64,000 bases of DNA from Apium graveolens (GCF_009905375.1 NW_027418176.1:1-64000); one strand, 5' to 3'. Shown: positions 45,301 to 56,710, counted from the first letter of the stretch. The notes: generated by a model not told the origin, from the letters alone. Numbers and translations are program-made.

Positions 45301-47129
45301 GTAAAAAACATGCTTCATGTGAGGTGGTCTATAGTAGACTTACTATATCTCAAACACTGCTTCTTGTATTGATTTGCATGTTTCTTTGTTGACTTATTTT
45401 TATGTAAATTTTATCAAGTTTAAATGAGTGTTTAAAGTGTTGTTAGGACTTAGTTTTAGTGGAACATGTCTTGAATTTTGGTCTAACTAATTCTATTGAA
45501 AACATAAATTGTTAGTTTCTTGATGGATTATCTATGTACAAGAAGATAAATCCAATTAGAAGTTATTTTGCTTGCTTAAATAGAATAATAACTCTTAACT
45601 TACAAAGTGAGAAATATTATAGGTTCTATTACCAAAGAAAAATAAAATTTTGGTAGAATAGAAAGCCAATAAGCCATAGTGGGAACATAATAATTATAAT
45701 TTAATTGACTAATTTATTTCAACTAAAAAAGATAAATGTTCATTTCAACTTAAAAGATAAATATTTAATAATTTAAATAAAGATAAATTAAATAGTATTA
45801 AGCGTGGCTTAAATAATTTACATATTTAGAATTTGGATCAAATCAATTTTTCTAAAAAAATAATGAATTTGGAATTTATACAAAATTTTGAGACCCAATA
45901 ATGGCGCAAATTACAGCAGGTCCGAATTAGATATATGTAAAAAACTTAATTTTATTACTTTTCGTTTCTTCGAAAAATAATGTATATTTGTTAATTTTTC
46001 TTTAAATATATTAAAGATGTGTAGAATTTTTTCCGATTTAGAATTTTATCCCAAAATATTTTAGTGTAAAAAATTGGATGAAAAATAAAACTATCAAAAA
46101 ATTATTTCGATATTTTTAAAATTCCAAATTTGAGTTAATCCAAGTTTTTTCTCTTTAGGAGAGAAGCAAAATTTTGTAATAAAATATATGTTCAGGCAGT
46201 TTCGGGCCTTTTTAAATATGACTTTCTTAAGATCGAATCAGACGAGTTTTTCAAATTTTTTTTGGTTTATATTTAACACTAAATATAATGTATTTTTATA
46301 TATCATTAATCAATATTAAGTACCTTATTTACAAATATTGAGTCAATAATAATTAGTCGATTTAGTTGTAATATAATTGGACTTTAAATTGAATCCTCGA
46401 TAATTATTCATTGTTTTGATCGAATTGTTTAACTTTATATTTTTTGTAAAATATTAGGTGTTGTTGGGAGGCGATAAAGATAAAATAATTTTTTTTTCAT
46501 ATTCAGTATATAAAATATTTTCTTATTCATTTGTTAATGTTGTGTATTTTTTTATAAAAGACATATCAGTATTCATTAATCTTGATATTTACATATTTTA
46601 TATAAGTTACTTTATAATTCAGGATTAAATATTTAATTTGTTCAATTTATTTTGCAAACATAAATATGTTTATGATGATTATTTGAGTTTAATTTTTTAC
46701 AATATTGTATTTTCCTTGTAAATTTGAGTAAGTAGATTTGAGAATAATGTGTTTGTTTTTATCATAACAATTTATGAGTTCATGTTCTTTATTTTATCCT
46801 TAAAATGACGTCTCAATATTGTGTTTAACATATTTTATTAGCAAGAAAATCATAAAAACTAATTTACACTATTGATATCATTTCAATTTAAATAAATATT
46901 GACTTTACTATGAATAAATCATAAAAATTAATTTCCAAAAGTTGATTGTTGAACCGTGTTAGTTTAACAAGATAATATCATTCAACAAAATAAAATATAC
47001 ATCTTTAAATTATTTAATCTCCATTAATTTATTTTGTAACTTTTACCTAAAATTAACAAAATCCCTTTATAATAGAAAAAAGTTAAATCATATATATAAT
47101 AAAATTTACTTTGTTAGAAATACACAACA
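45301..47129. repeat. A+T-rich spacer, module l of unit 5
   Basis: Single copy of the 774-bp stretch; otherwise as 15481-17990. No genes. Confidence 0.65.
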
Positions 47130-48146
47130 TTATGCAATTTTTTGTGAGCATAGTTTGTACTCTTGTAAGGTGTATCATCCCAATTGTTTTTCTGGTCAAA
47201 ACTTGCTTCAATTCTTCTTCTTGTTGATCAAGGCTTGCTTATTCTCAGCGTTTGGCTTTCTGAATGAGCAGCAAAGTGTCCAACTTCATCACAATTATAG
47301 CACTTGATCTTTGACTTGTAATTTTCCCATACCTTGACTCCTTGCGATCATTCTTTCTTTAATTCCTCTTATCAGGGTAAAGTTCGAGGAACTAGAGCCT
47401 TTCTTTCAAAACATTTTTTTTTGAAGTCTGTATAGCCCATATTTCTAAACTTTTTAACTAAAAGAGCATAAATTTGTACGATATCTTCATCATTACCATG
47501 ATCAATTTCAGTTCCTGAATAATTTTGTAAGCCATCATGAGTATTTGAGACTCAGTGTCAGACTATACAATCATGGCCTTTCATTTTCAAATGGCTATTT
47601 CTTGCAAATTTCTCTCTTGTTTTTCCTCTACCCTGAGAGAAACATGTCTTGTCGCATTTTGTCTTACTTTTCTACTCCATCTCCAGTTCATTAGTTTTCA
47701 GAATTCCATATAACTTAACTAGAGATGTGTCTTCAAGATCATAGTTATCCCTTATTGATATAACTTTCAAGTCACACTTTGGAGGAAGTGTAGGAAGAAC
47801 CTTCAAGTTTGAATTTGCTGGATCATACTCTATGTCAACAAGTGACATATCATTCAACAATTTCTGAAATCTATCATAGATTTTAAACAAAGACTAATCA
47901 ACTTTTGAGTCAAAGTGCTTATACTGGTGATTGAGTATTGTCCTTCGAATCTCCTTGATAGCCGTTGTGCCTTACACTTAACCACCAAAGTGTCTCAACT
48001 TTTCCTTGGTTGTTTTGCATCCAATAAACCTAGGGGACATCACACTGTCTAGATTGTTATGCAAAATGTCCAACTTTTCCATTTTTTTCTTGACCACGAA
48101 TAGCAACAAACAATTTCATGGGCTAATGAGGTCCATCATAAATCCC
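47130..48146 (-). pseudogene. Copia gag relic, module m of unit 6
   Basis: Minus-strand UBN2 core at 47890-47672: FKIYDRFQKLLNDMSLVDIE, then SNLKVLPTLPPKCDLK and LEDTSLVKLYGILKTN. The zinc-knuckle remnant KCYNCDEVGHFA lies near 47265-47310, with the final Cys lost. Cut at AAATCCC/TGTTGG by the Copia element on its right. Confidence 0.82.
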
Positions 48147-48435
48147 TGTTGGATTTAAATTAATCTAAACATGTTTTATTTAAATAAAATATAGCTGTTG
48201 AGAGTGCATTTTAGTATTAGACTTGGTCATTTGGTGTTTGCATATTAGTTAGGAACTGAATAATGAAAGTGGGTTAGTGATAGGAGTTTGTTTAGCTGCA
48301 TGCCTAGTTTTTAGCTTGCTTTGTACTTGCATATTTATTCTTGTACATTGATCTATTTTAATTTAAGAAGTTTTATCTCCTTCCAACTCTAAATACAAGC
48401 AGGTGTGTGTGTGTATATTGTGTTTTAGTGCTTTA
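48147..48435 (+). mobile_element. 5' LTR of truncated Copia element
   Basis: Starts TGTTGGATTTAAATTAATC and ends near TTTAC before the primer-binding site. Contains a short GT run (about 48403-48412). The start resembles the gag-only element's TGTTGGAATAATC. No second LTR remains. Confidence 0.8.
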
Positions 48436-48436
48436 C

Positions 48437-48450
48437 TTGGTATCAGAGCC
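48437..48450 (+). other. Primer-binding site TTGGTATCAGAGCC
   Basis: Perfect match to the usual Copia initiator-Met tRNA site, directly after the LTR and 20 bp before gag. Confidence 0.85.
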
Positions 48451-48469
48451 ACGGTAACCACTTAAGTTT

Positions 48470-49435
48470 TCAGACACGATAGAACAGAAGGTAAAGACGA
48501 AAGAAAGTACAAATATTGGGCTGAGTTATCCTATGCTTACCAAGACTAATTATGCAGCTTGGTCTCAGAAGATGAAAGTGATTATGCAGGCATATGGCTT
48601 GTGGGACCCGAAGGGGACTGTTGAGGACAAAACGAACAAGCGAGCCTTGGCAATTATCTATCAAGGATTTCGGAGGAGATGTTGTTGACACTTACAGAAA
48701 ACAAAACATCGAAAGAGACTTGGGAAGCTGTGAGAACAATGAGTTTGGGAGCAGACAAGGTGAGACAGGCAAAGGCTCAAATGCTGAAAGGGGAATTTGA
48801 AAGCTTAAGTATGAAAGATGGGGAGCAGTTAGATGACTTCTACATGAAATTACATGGACTGGTCACTAACATTCGAGCACTAAGAGAGAAGATGGAAGAG
48901 AGCTACGTGGTGAAGAAACTTCTCAGAGCAGTTCCCTCGAAATTTTTACAAATTGCGTCTGCTCTGGAGCAATTCGGAAGAAGTCATTGGTTCTTTGAAG
49001 GCCCATGAAGAACGGTTGTGTGGGACAAGTGAGATGAATCAAGGGCAACTCTTACTGACAGAGGAAGAATGGCGAAAGAGAGAAAACCACGAGGGACAAT
49101 TGTTATTGACCCGTGAGGAGTGGATGAAAAAAACCAGAGAAGGGAATCGAGGTCCTAGTGACAATCGGGGAAAAAAATCAAATCGAGGAGGACGTGATAG
49201 GAGCAGGATGAGGTGCTTCAATTGCCAAGCATTTGGACATTTTGCATACGAGTGCCGGAAATCACGACGTGACAAGGAACCACAAAAGGAAGTGAACCTC
49301 ACCCAAATCCAAGGAGATGAACCAGCGCTATTGATTGTTGAGATCAAAGAACCTGTGAAGGAGATGATGCTGATAAATGATGAAATGGTAGTTCCAAAGC
49401 TAACAGAGAAAAATGAGGGACGCAAGGATTTGTAA
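48470..49435 (+). pseudogene. Copia gag (broken)
   Basis: Starts near SDTIEQKVKTKESTNIGL (initiator ATG not preserved), with SYPMLTKTNYAAWSQKMK, GLWDPKG, a frame change near 48667, then MLLTLTENKTSKETWEAV, LKGEFESLSMKDGEQLDDFY and AVPSKFLQIASALEQFG, a second frame change near 48978, then VIGSLKAHEERL and two GQLLLT.EEW repeats. The CCHC knuckle CFNCQAFGHFAYEC is complete. TAA at 49433-49435 separates gag from protease. Role in a live element: capsid of virus-like particles that package the RNA. Confidence 0.85.
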
Positions 49436-49711
49436 GTGTGGTACCTGGATAATGGGGCGAGCAATCACATGACTGGACAACGGGAAAAATTCAAAGAGTT
49501 AGACGAACGTGTAACCGGAAAAGTGAAGTTTGGTGATGAGTCTACTGTGACGATAAAAGGCAGGGGAGTAGTGTCATTTAAATGCAAGAATGGTGAAGAG
49601 AAGACATTAAGCGAGGTATATTACATCCCTACCTTGTGCAATAATATTATTAGTTTGGGTCAACTTTCGGAGGCTGGTAACAAGGTTGTATTGGAGGGAG
49701 AATATTTATAG
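49436..49711 (+). pseudogene. Copia aspartic protease region
   Basis: VWYLDNGASNHMTG holds the D-x-G-A catalytic loop (Asp codon at 49448) of retropepsins; usual Copia text is LDSGAS. YYIPTLCNNIISLGQLSEAG is typical of the following stretch. In the same frame as gag and integrase but closed by TAG at 49709-49711, so the polyprotein would stop here. Confidence 0.85.
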
Positions 49712-50650
49712 GTGTATGATGAACGAGGTCGACTATTGATGAAAGTGAAGAGGAGTGAAAATCGTCTCTACAAAATAAGCCTTGAGGATAGTAGCCCTAT
49801 GTATTTACTCTCAAAAACCGAGGAAGATACATGGCTATGGCATACAAGGCTCGGCCATGTCAATTTTCAGGCCTTAGAACTCATGTCAAAGGAGAAATTA
49901 GCATATGAAGTTCCGAAGTTGATTCAACCAAGGAATAAATATGAAGGATGCTTGATGACAAAGTTGGTAAGAAGTCCGGTCCCAGCAAATACGAGTTTTG
50001 AAACAAAGAATCCCCTTGAACTAGTGTATGCAGACATTTGTGGCCCGATCACGCCTGAGACTTCTGGAGGTAATCGATACTTTTTCTTATTTGTCGATGA
50101 TTATAGTAGGAAAATGTGGGTATATTTGTCAAAAGAAAAAAGAGATGCTTTTGCAATGTTCAAAAATTATAAGGCAGTGGTAGAGAAGAGAATGGAGAGA
50201 AGTATAAAAATGTTACGGACAAATTGAGGTGGTGAATTTTGCTCAAATGAATTTAAATTATTTTGTGAAGAAATGGGGATTGAACGTTAATATACAGCCC
50301 CGTATACCCCGCAACAGAATGGGGTAGTCGAGAGAAGAAATAGAACCGTGGCGGCGATGGTCCAGAGTTTTCTAAAAGACTCGAAGTTGCCATCAACCAA
50401 TTGGGGGGAAGCGGTAAGGCACACAATATACATGCTTAATCGTTTACCAATACGAGCTCTAAATTGTACAACACCGTATGAAGTTTGGGGAGGTAAGAAA
50501 CCAGATTTGGGATACCTTAAAGTATTTGGTTGTGTAGCGTTCATGAAGGTTCCATCTATACATGTTAAAAAGTTGGATGACAGCGGGAAACAAGTCATAT
50601 ATTTGGGACGAGAGCCAGGGACTAAGGGTTGTAGTTGTATGATCCAGTGA
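49712..50650 (+). pseudogene. Copia integrase (broken)
   Basis: Pre-integrase zinc region WLWHTRLGHVNFQALELM keeps both His, but the first of the two Cys is Tyr (KYEGC). Core: YADICGPITPETSGGNRYFF (first Asp), FVDDYSRKMWVY (second Asp region), PQQNGVVERRNRTV (Glu). Three faults: TGA at 50225-50227 where RSDRGGEF is expected, TAA at 50288-50290 in place of Gln in IxRQ.TAP, and a frame change near 50635 after GREPGTKGC. In a live element it inserts the cDNA. Confidence 0.88.
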
Positions 50651-51033
50651 CAAAGAAAATAAAAGTGAGTCGTGATGTAGTATTTCGTGAGAAGGAATTC
50701 TGGATATTGGAGAAAGAAGGGAAGGTGAGGTGAAAGTTCCTGGATACATCACCATGGATAAAGATAGTGTTGAACGAGTGTTAATGAAGATGGTAGTGAA
50801 GATGGAGGTTTCAAAACTCCACCATACACGACTCGTGGGTTCATAACTTCGGTACACACAACTGGTGGTAGCCAGAGGGAAATGTCCTCTGGAAATTTTG
50901 AATCAGAAACTGAAAGTGGACCTCACAGGTATAGAACTCTTGATGAATTGTATAGTGAGACTGAGGTGATTAAATTGCTGGATGAGCTTATGCTGTTAAA
51001 GGTGGAAGAACCTGTAAATTTTTGAGAAGCAAG
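50651..51033 (+). pseudogene. Copia integrase C-terminus and linker to RT
   Basis: Continues in another frame as YDPVTKKIKVSRDVVFREKE, then a variable acidic linker (SGNFESETESGPHRYRTLDE). TGA near 51023 (VNF*EASKEKEW). Confidence 0.75.
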
Positions 51034-51381
51034 CAAGGAAAAAGAATGGATGAGTGCTATGAAAGTCGAGATGGACACCATTGAAAGGAATGACACTTAG
51101 GTTTTTTACTAGAACTTCCACCGGGACACAAGCCAATAGGGTTGAAGTGGGTTTTTTAAACTTAAGAAGGAATTAGAGGGAAATATCGTGAAACATAAAG
51201 CTCGCATCATCGTAAATGGCTACATACAACGACGAGGAATTGACTACAACAAAGTGTTTGCCCCTATAGTACGAGTAGAAACTATACGGTTGTTGGCAAT
51301 GGCTGCAAAAGAAGGATGGGTAGTACATCACCTCGACGTAAAATCAGTGTTTTTAAACGGTGATTTACTATGAGGAAGTGT
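51034..51381 (+). pseudogene. Copia reverse transcriptase (RVT_2), N-terminal fragment
   Basis: EWMSAMKVEMDTIERND, a decayed TW.L...P.G.KPIG.KWVFK stretch, then 51188-51373 [59 protein letters not shown]. The first catalytic Asp (HHLDVK) is present. The YVDD box and all downstream sequence are lost at the fusion point. Stops at about 51100, 51110 and 51374. Confidence 0.88.
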
Positions 51382-51386
51382 ACGTC

Positions 51387-51689
51387 TCAATAATGTGTTT
51401 AACATATTTTATTAGCAAGAAAATCATAAAAACTAATTTACACTAATTGATATCATTTCAATTTAATAATTATTGACTTTACTATCAATAATTCATATAA
51501 ATTTCCAAAAGTTGATTGTTCACCCGTGTTAGTGTAACAAGATAATATCATTCAACAAAATGAAATATAAATGTTTAATTATTTAATCTCCATTAATTTA
51601 TTTTGTATCTTTACCTAAAATTAAGAAAAGCCCGTTATAATAGAAAAAAGTTAAATCATACATAAAAATAAAATTTACTTGTTAGAAAT
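51387..51689. repeat. End of module l, repeated after the Copia fragment
   Basis: Equivalent to 46811-47129. Its presence here means l-end and module m occur twice in a row in unit 6, with the Copia fragment between them. Confidence 0.7.
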
Positions 51690-52712
51690 ACACAACATTA
51701 TGCAATTTTTTGTGAGCATAGTTTGTACTCTTCTAATGTATCATCCCAATTGTTCTTCTGGTCAAAACTTGCTTCAATTCTTCTTCTTGCTGATCAAGGG
51801 CTTTGCTTCTTTCTCAGCGTTTGGCTTTCTGAATGAGCAGCAAAGCGTGTCCGACTTCATCACAATTATAGCAATTGAATATTTGACTTGTAATTTTCCC
51901 ATACTTTGACTCCTTGCGATCATTCTTCCTTTAATTCCTCTTGTCACGGTAAAGTTCGAGTAACTACAGCCTTTTTTTCAAAAACATTTTTTTCGAAGTC
52001 TATATAGCCCATATTTCTAAACTTTTTAACTAAAAGAGGATCAATTTGTAGGATATCTTCACCATTACCATGCTCAATTCAGTTCCTGAATAATTTTGTA
52101 AGTCATCATGAGTATTGAGACTCAGTGTCAGACTATACAATCATGGCCTTTCATTTTGATATTACTCTTTCTTTCAAATTTTTCTCTTGTTTTTCCTCTA
52201 CCCTGAGAGAAACATGTCTTGTCCCATTTCGTCTTACTTTTCTACTCCATCTCCAGTTCATTAGTTTCAGAATTCCATATATCTCAACTAGAGATGTGTC
52301 TTCAAGATCATACTTATCCCTTATTGATATAACTTTCAAATCAAACTTTTGAGGAAGTGCAAGAAGAACCTTCAAGTTTGAATCTGATGGATCATACTCT
52401 ATGTCAACAAGTGACAAATCATTCAACAATGTATGAAATCTATCATAGATTTCAAACAAAGACTCATCAAGTTTTGAGTCAAAGTGCTCATACTGGTGAT
52501 TGAGTATTGTCCTTCGAATCTTCTTGATAGCGGTTGTGCCTTACACTTAACTACCAAAGTGTCTCAAATTTCCTGGTTGTTTTGTATCCAATAAACCTAG
52601 GGGACATCACACTCTCTAGATTGTTATGCGAAAATGTGACTTTTGCATTTTTTTCTTGACCACGAATAGCAACAACCAGTTTCATGGGCTAATGAGGTCC
52701 ATCATAAATCCC
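51690..52712 (-). pseudogene. Copia gag relic, second copy in unit 6
   Basis: Minus-strand frame 52459-52151: MFEIYDRFHTLLNDLSLVDI, SNLKVLLALPQKFDLK, LEDTSLVEIYGILK, then frameshifted after ILK into RWSRKVRRNGTRHVS. Knuckle remnant near 51820-51870. Ends at CATAAATCCC, the same position where the first copy was cut. Confidence 0.82.
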
Positions 52713-52920
52713 TTTAACATTTGGTGATAAGGAATTAAATTAAATTACAATCTGAGATTCTCAGATTGTTATTTAGAAAACCCGATACCTGACTTTCTCT
52801 TTGCAGGGTGGTTTTTCCACAAACTTGGATCAAATTGACTCATCAAAAAAGCATCTTCTACTCATGGTAAAACATCAGAGTCGGAAGGAACATCTCGATT
52901 TGGTCGCTTTGGCTTTGGCT
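52713..52920 (+). pseudogene. Fragment of module h, unit 6
   Basis: From AACATTTGGTGATAAGG through the acceptor TTTGCAG (52806) and most of block 3 (WFFHKLGSN*LIKKAS...), cut at GGCTTTGGCT and fused to the LINE fragment. Confidence 0.65.
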
Positions 52921-53150
52921 GGGTTAAGAATTGGTATTTTATGGCATTAGATAGGTTGTAATGGAGATCTATTGATATAATGATTAAAGTTCTCTTTTAC
53001 AACTTAAACAACTTTGGTACACTTTATTTTCTACTTTTTACCATGTATTAGATTCAAGTATCCACCACTAGTACTTAATTTGTTAATTATATGGATAAAA
53101 AGGATTTTAACATAGAATTGATTTGTTGAAAAATATGTGTTGTAAAACTA
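52921..53150 (+). pseudogene. LINE reverse transcriptase, last part only, unit 6
   Basis: Only the motif A end remains: GGTATTTTATGGCATTAGATAG, then CNGDLLI-type and VLFYNLNNFGTLYFLLF readings. Everything upstream of GGGTTAAG is deleted. Confidence 0.75.
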
Positions 53151-54929
53151 AATTGAACACAATGTGTCTCTCTAATTAATAACCACTCTTGAATTTTGAT
53201 CAAATTTCTCCATTGGAAAGTACTACATTATAAAAAATTAGAGCCTCCATGTATTGAGAAATACATGTATACGACACTTTATAATCCACAAGCATACCAG
53301 GAAAATTGTAATGTTTCTATCATCTCTACTATTTTCATATTTATTTTAAATTTAGATTAATTTTAATTTCCATATTGTTAACCATGTTTATTAGATTTAA
53401 GGTTTAAGAAATCAAATACCTATTACTCAACTATCATAACACACATTACCATTCTCTTATAGCGGAACTTAGATAAATTGGGGATATTTTGATAAAGTTT
53501 TGGAGAAAACCTTACCATTTAGCGATATCATTATATATCATTAAGGGTCAAGGTCTACTCCAAAGAATGATGATCCATTGGTACATCAAGCATTTTCTTG
53601 GTGTTGGTGATATTGATGACAAAGTTCTTCTCAGAGGACGGAAAGTTATTAATTTTTGATTATCTTGAAAGTGTTTTTATATATTTCTACGATTTAACAT
53701 AGCGTTATTATATGATTTTATGTGCAAAAATTCATAAGTGACAATATCTGATAGTGGCTATAATACATAAGTTGTATTACACAAAATATGATCATATATT
53801 CTTGATTCTAGCAAACTAAAATAATTATTGATTCAATTTATATGTTGAAATATATCTCACCCTCCTAACCGTCCTAATACAGAGTCTTATATATTATTTT
53901 TATATATAAACAAGAAGTCATGAGTTGCTTATTTAATGAGAGCTAAAATGGTGAAACAAATTGAACACAAGATTTTGTACTCGTTTCATTCAACTTTTAT
54001 CTAGTCTCAGAGAATCACTTGATCTAATTATCGAGGAAAGACTTGATAAGGTAATAGCAAGGCACACTCCCCTTGCAACAACAACAAGTTAAATGCTTTG
54101 TTCTAATATGCAGCTTAAGCAAAACACTAAAAATATTTTTTGTTTGATTATGTATTCTTTGTGAGATGCATAGAAAGTAGAAACATGTTGAAACCTTTAT
54201 TTGTAGATACAATGTAAATATTACACACCAGTTCAGTTTATAGATGATTTATGAATTACAAGTGTAATGATTTTAATTGTAGTCTATTTTTATTTCATCA
54301 TCTAATTGCTTACAGAATTTTAAGAATCGGATTATTCTGTGCTCATCTCTGTTTTACATTTTTGGATATTGTGTGACTATATGTTCATATCACAGGTTTG
54401 TTGTGGAGGCCTGGGGGCTGAAAAACTGCACTGAGAAAGATGACTGGTTAAGTCATATTAGTCATATTGTTACTGCAGTTATGGTACCTACGTACATTGA
54501 TAGTTCAGAAGTTATTAGAAGGGCATAGAATGATACAACTAGATCTTATGGCTTGGACTTAATAAAGTAGTTTGAAAGGATTCGAGGATAGATCATGTGA
54601 GAAATCTAAATGAGGCATATTGCATTTCTTGTATTCAATGTTATAGATTTTGTTGCATCTACATATTGACCAGAGACAAGATTAATAGTAAAATATGTTA
54701 GTTCTTCAATTCTCTTTGAGAAGCTTTAACAAAACTATGTCAAATTCATAATATGGGCCATAACCTTGTATCATACTTCCTTTTGCTAAGGCCACACAAT
54801 CACTCATAAAACCAGACAAGTTATAAATATTTTCCCTATTTACCTCTTACTAACCATTTTGAAAAACAATGAAATATATATAAATATTCTACTATAAACT
54901 TACATGTGTTTTCTGTAGTTGCAAGTGAT
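53151..54929. pseudogene. Exon remnants, module j of unit 6 (best copy)
   Basis: The ELK.IGDILIKF / SRSTPKNDDPLVHQAFSW-type remnant sits at 53465-53660. After ATATCACAG (54395) the clearest copy of the exon reads FVVEAWGLKNCTEKDDWLSH, ISHIVTAVMVPTYIDSSEVI, RRA, then TAG; past it NDTTRSYGLDLIK and TAG. Ends with acceptor-like TTTCTGTAG and TTGCAAGTGAT before the Copia insertion. Confidence 0.5.
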
Positions 54930-54934
54930 AGGCT
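54930..54934 (+). repeat. Target-site duplication AGGCT, left
   Basis: AGGCT before the 5' LTR; exact match at 56706-56710. Confidence 0.9.
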
Positions 54935-55321
54935 TGTTGGAATAATCTTAAATTTAGTTATTAATATGTGTTTTATTAGTTTTGAATAAATTGTATAGGC
55001 CTTAATGAACTTTGTGTTGGTTAGCACAACAGTAATTGTAGACCAGGTCTTAGTTCTGTTTTAGCATTATTAGGGAAGTTGAAGTAGTGGAGTCATGCTA
55101 GGAAGTTCAGTTGCTATTTTTTGGATATCACGTTATATGTCTAGACTAATATATATTAGATTGTATGCATTCAGTTTGATAACAAGGAATGAGAAGCAGC
55201 TTTATTTTCTTCTCCATACACAGCAGCCATGGGCTAAACACTATACTTTGTATCTAAAGCACAAGCCCATCACAATTTTTATTCTATACTTGGTATCAGA
55301 GCATAATGGTTAGGTTCCTGT

Positions 55322-56152
55322 ATGCCTAAATATCAACCCAAGCACACAAATAAAATCATGGAAACATCCAAAGCAAAAGAAAGGTTTGTGGGCTTAAGCT
55401 ATCCAATGTTAACGAGAAGCAATTATACGACATGGTCCCTAAAGATGAAAGTTATCATGAAAGCGCAAGGAGTTTGGTGTGCAATCGAGCAGAAGGATCC
55501 TAAGGGGGGCGTGGATGAGAAAATGGTTCAAGTGGCACTTCCAGCAATATATCAAGGTGTGCCCGAAGATGTGTTGATGTCCATTTCTGAAAAAGAAACA
55601 GCGAAGGAAGCATGGGAAGCGATCAAGATGATGTGTATGGGTGTGGAAAGAGTAAAAGAAGCAAAAGTCCAGACGTTAAAAGGTGAGTTCTAGTCCTTAA
55701 TCATGAAGGAAACGGATAAATCGAAGATTTTTGTATGAAGTTGAGTGGGATTGTGACTAATATCCGGGGTCCTTGGCGAAACAATGGAAGAATCGAGTGT
55801 TGTGATAAAAATTCTACGTGCAGTTCCAGATAAGTTTCTTCAAATAACTTCAAACATAGAGCAATTTGGAGAGGTTAAGGGGATGACAGTTGAAGAGGTA
55901 GTTGGTCGTCTCAAAGCTCACGAGGAAAGGATGAAGGGCAGGTCTGAGAGCGTAGATGGACAACTTCTTCTGACATCTCGGAATCAAAGACCTAGAGGTG
56001 GTTCTTTCCGTGACAAGAGTAGGATAAAGTGTTACAACTGTAATACTACGGGACACTATGCTGCGGAATGTGATAAACCCGCGACGGGAAAGAGAGAAAG
56101 ACAAGAAGTGAACCTCGCACAGATCGAGGATGATGAGCCGGCATTATTATAG
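55322..56152 (+). pseudogene. Gag of the gag-only Copia element (better copy)
   Basis: Frame 1 (55322-55693): MPKYQPKHTNKIMETSKAKE, GLSYPMLTRSNYTTWSLKMK, GVWCAIEQKDPKG, KEAWEAIKMMCMGVERVKEA, then TAG after LKGEF. A frame change near 55722, then frame 2 (55784-56152): MEESSVVIKILRAVPDKFLQ, EQFGEVKGMTVEEVVGRLKA, and an intact CCHC knuckle CYNCNTTGHYAAEC, ending EDDEPALL and TAG. The truncated Copia's gag has the matching text GDEPALLIVEIKE, so this frame ends where protease coding would follow. Confidence 0.88.
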
Positions 56153-56163
56153 ACAGAAGAATG

Positions 56164-56312
56164 ATGCCAGACGGGCAAAATAAAAGGTGCTAGACGGGTA
56201 AATAGAAGTGCCAGATGGGAAGGATTTTTTAAAGCCAAAAGGGCTAAATTTAAGTGCCATATGGACAAAGAAGTTGAAAGCCAAACGGGTTAGGATGAAT
56301 GCCAGATGGGCT
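56164..56312 (+). repeat. GCCAGACGGGC repeat cluster, second element
   Basis: Variants at about 56165, 56189, 56210, 56233, 56254, 56280 and 56300, spaced 20-26 bp. Confidence 0.7.
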
Positions 56313-56705
56313 AATCCGAATGAGTTCATGATAAATTTAAGATTAAGGGGGTGATTATTGGAATAATCTTAAATTTAGTTATTAATTTATGTTTTATTAG
56401 TTTTGAATAAATTGTATAGGCCTTAGTGAACGTTGTGTTGGTTAGCACAACAGTAACCGTAGACCAAGTTATAGTTCAGTTTCAGCATTATCACGGAAGT
56501 TGAAGTAGTGGAGTCATGCTACGAAGTTCAGTTGCTATTTTTTAGATATCACGTTATATTTCTAGACTAGTATATATTAGATTGTATGCATTCAGTTTGA
56601 TAACAAGGAATGAAAAGAGCTTTATTTTCTTCTCCATACGCAGCCATGTGTTAAACACTGCACTTTGTATCTAAAGCACAAGCCCATCATAATTTTTATT
56701 CTACA

Positions 56706-56710
56706 AGGCT
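56706..56710 (+). repeat. Target-site duplication AGGCT, right
   Basis: Exact copy of 54930-54934. Confidence 0.9.

Larger units (their letters stand above)
48147..51386 (+). mobile_element. Copia element, 3'-truncated within reverse transcriptase
   Basis: Order LTR, PBS, gag, protease, integrase, RT start is that of Ty1/Copia. It ends inside RT, where GTGTACGTC runs into module l sequence (ACGTCTCAATAATG); the five bases ACGTC (51382-51386) fit both sides. RNase H, most of RT, and the 3' LTR are missing, so no target duplication can be tested. Confidence 0.88.
54935..56705 (+). mobile_element. Gag-only Copia element, complete, unit 6
   Basis: 5' LTR 54935-55288 (TGTTGGAATAATC...TTCTATA), PBS TTGGTATCAGAGCATAATG at 55290, gag remnant, purine tract AAGATTAAGGGGG (56338-56350), 3' LTR 56356-56705 (TATTGG...TCTACA). 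Exact AGGCT duplications on both sides, at the same site as the element at 40329. Confidence 0.92.

Noticed and set aside
48400..48420. GT microsatellite in the Copia LTR
   Set aside because: Only five or so repeats; ordinary.
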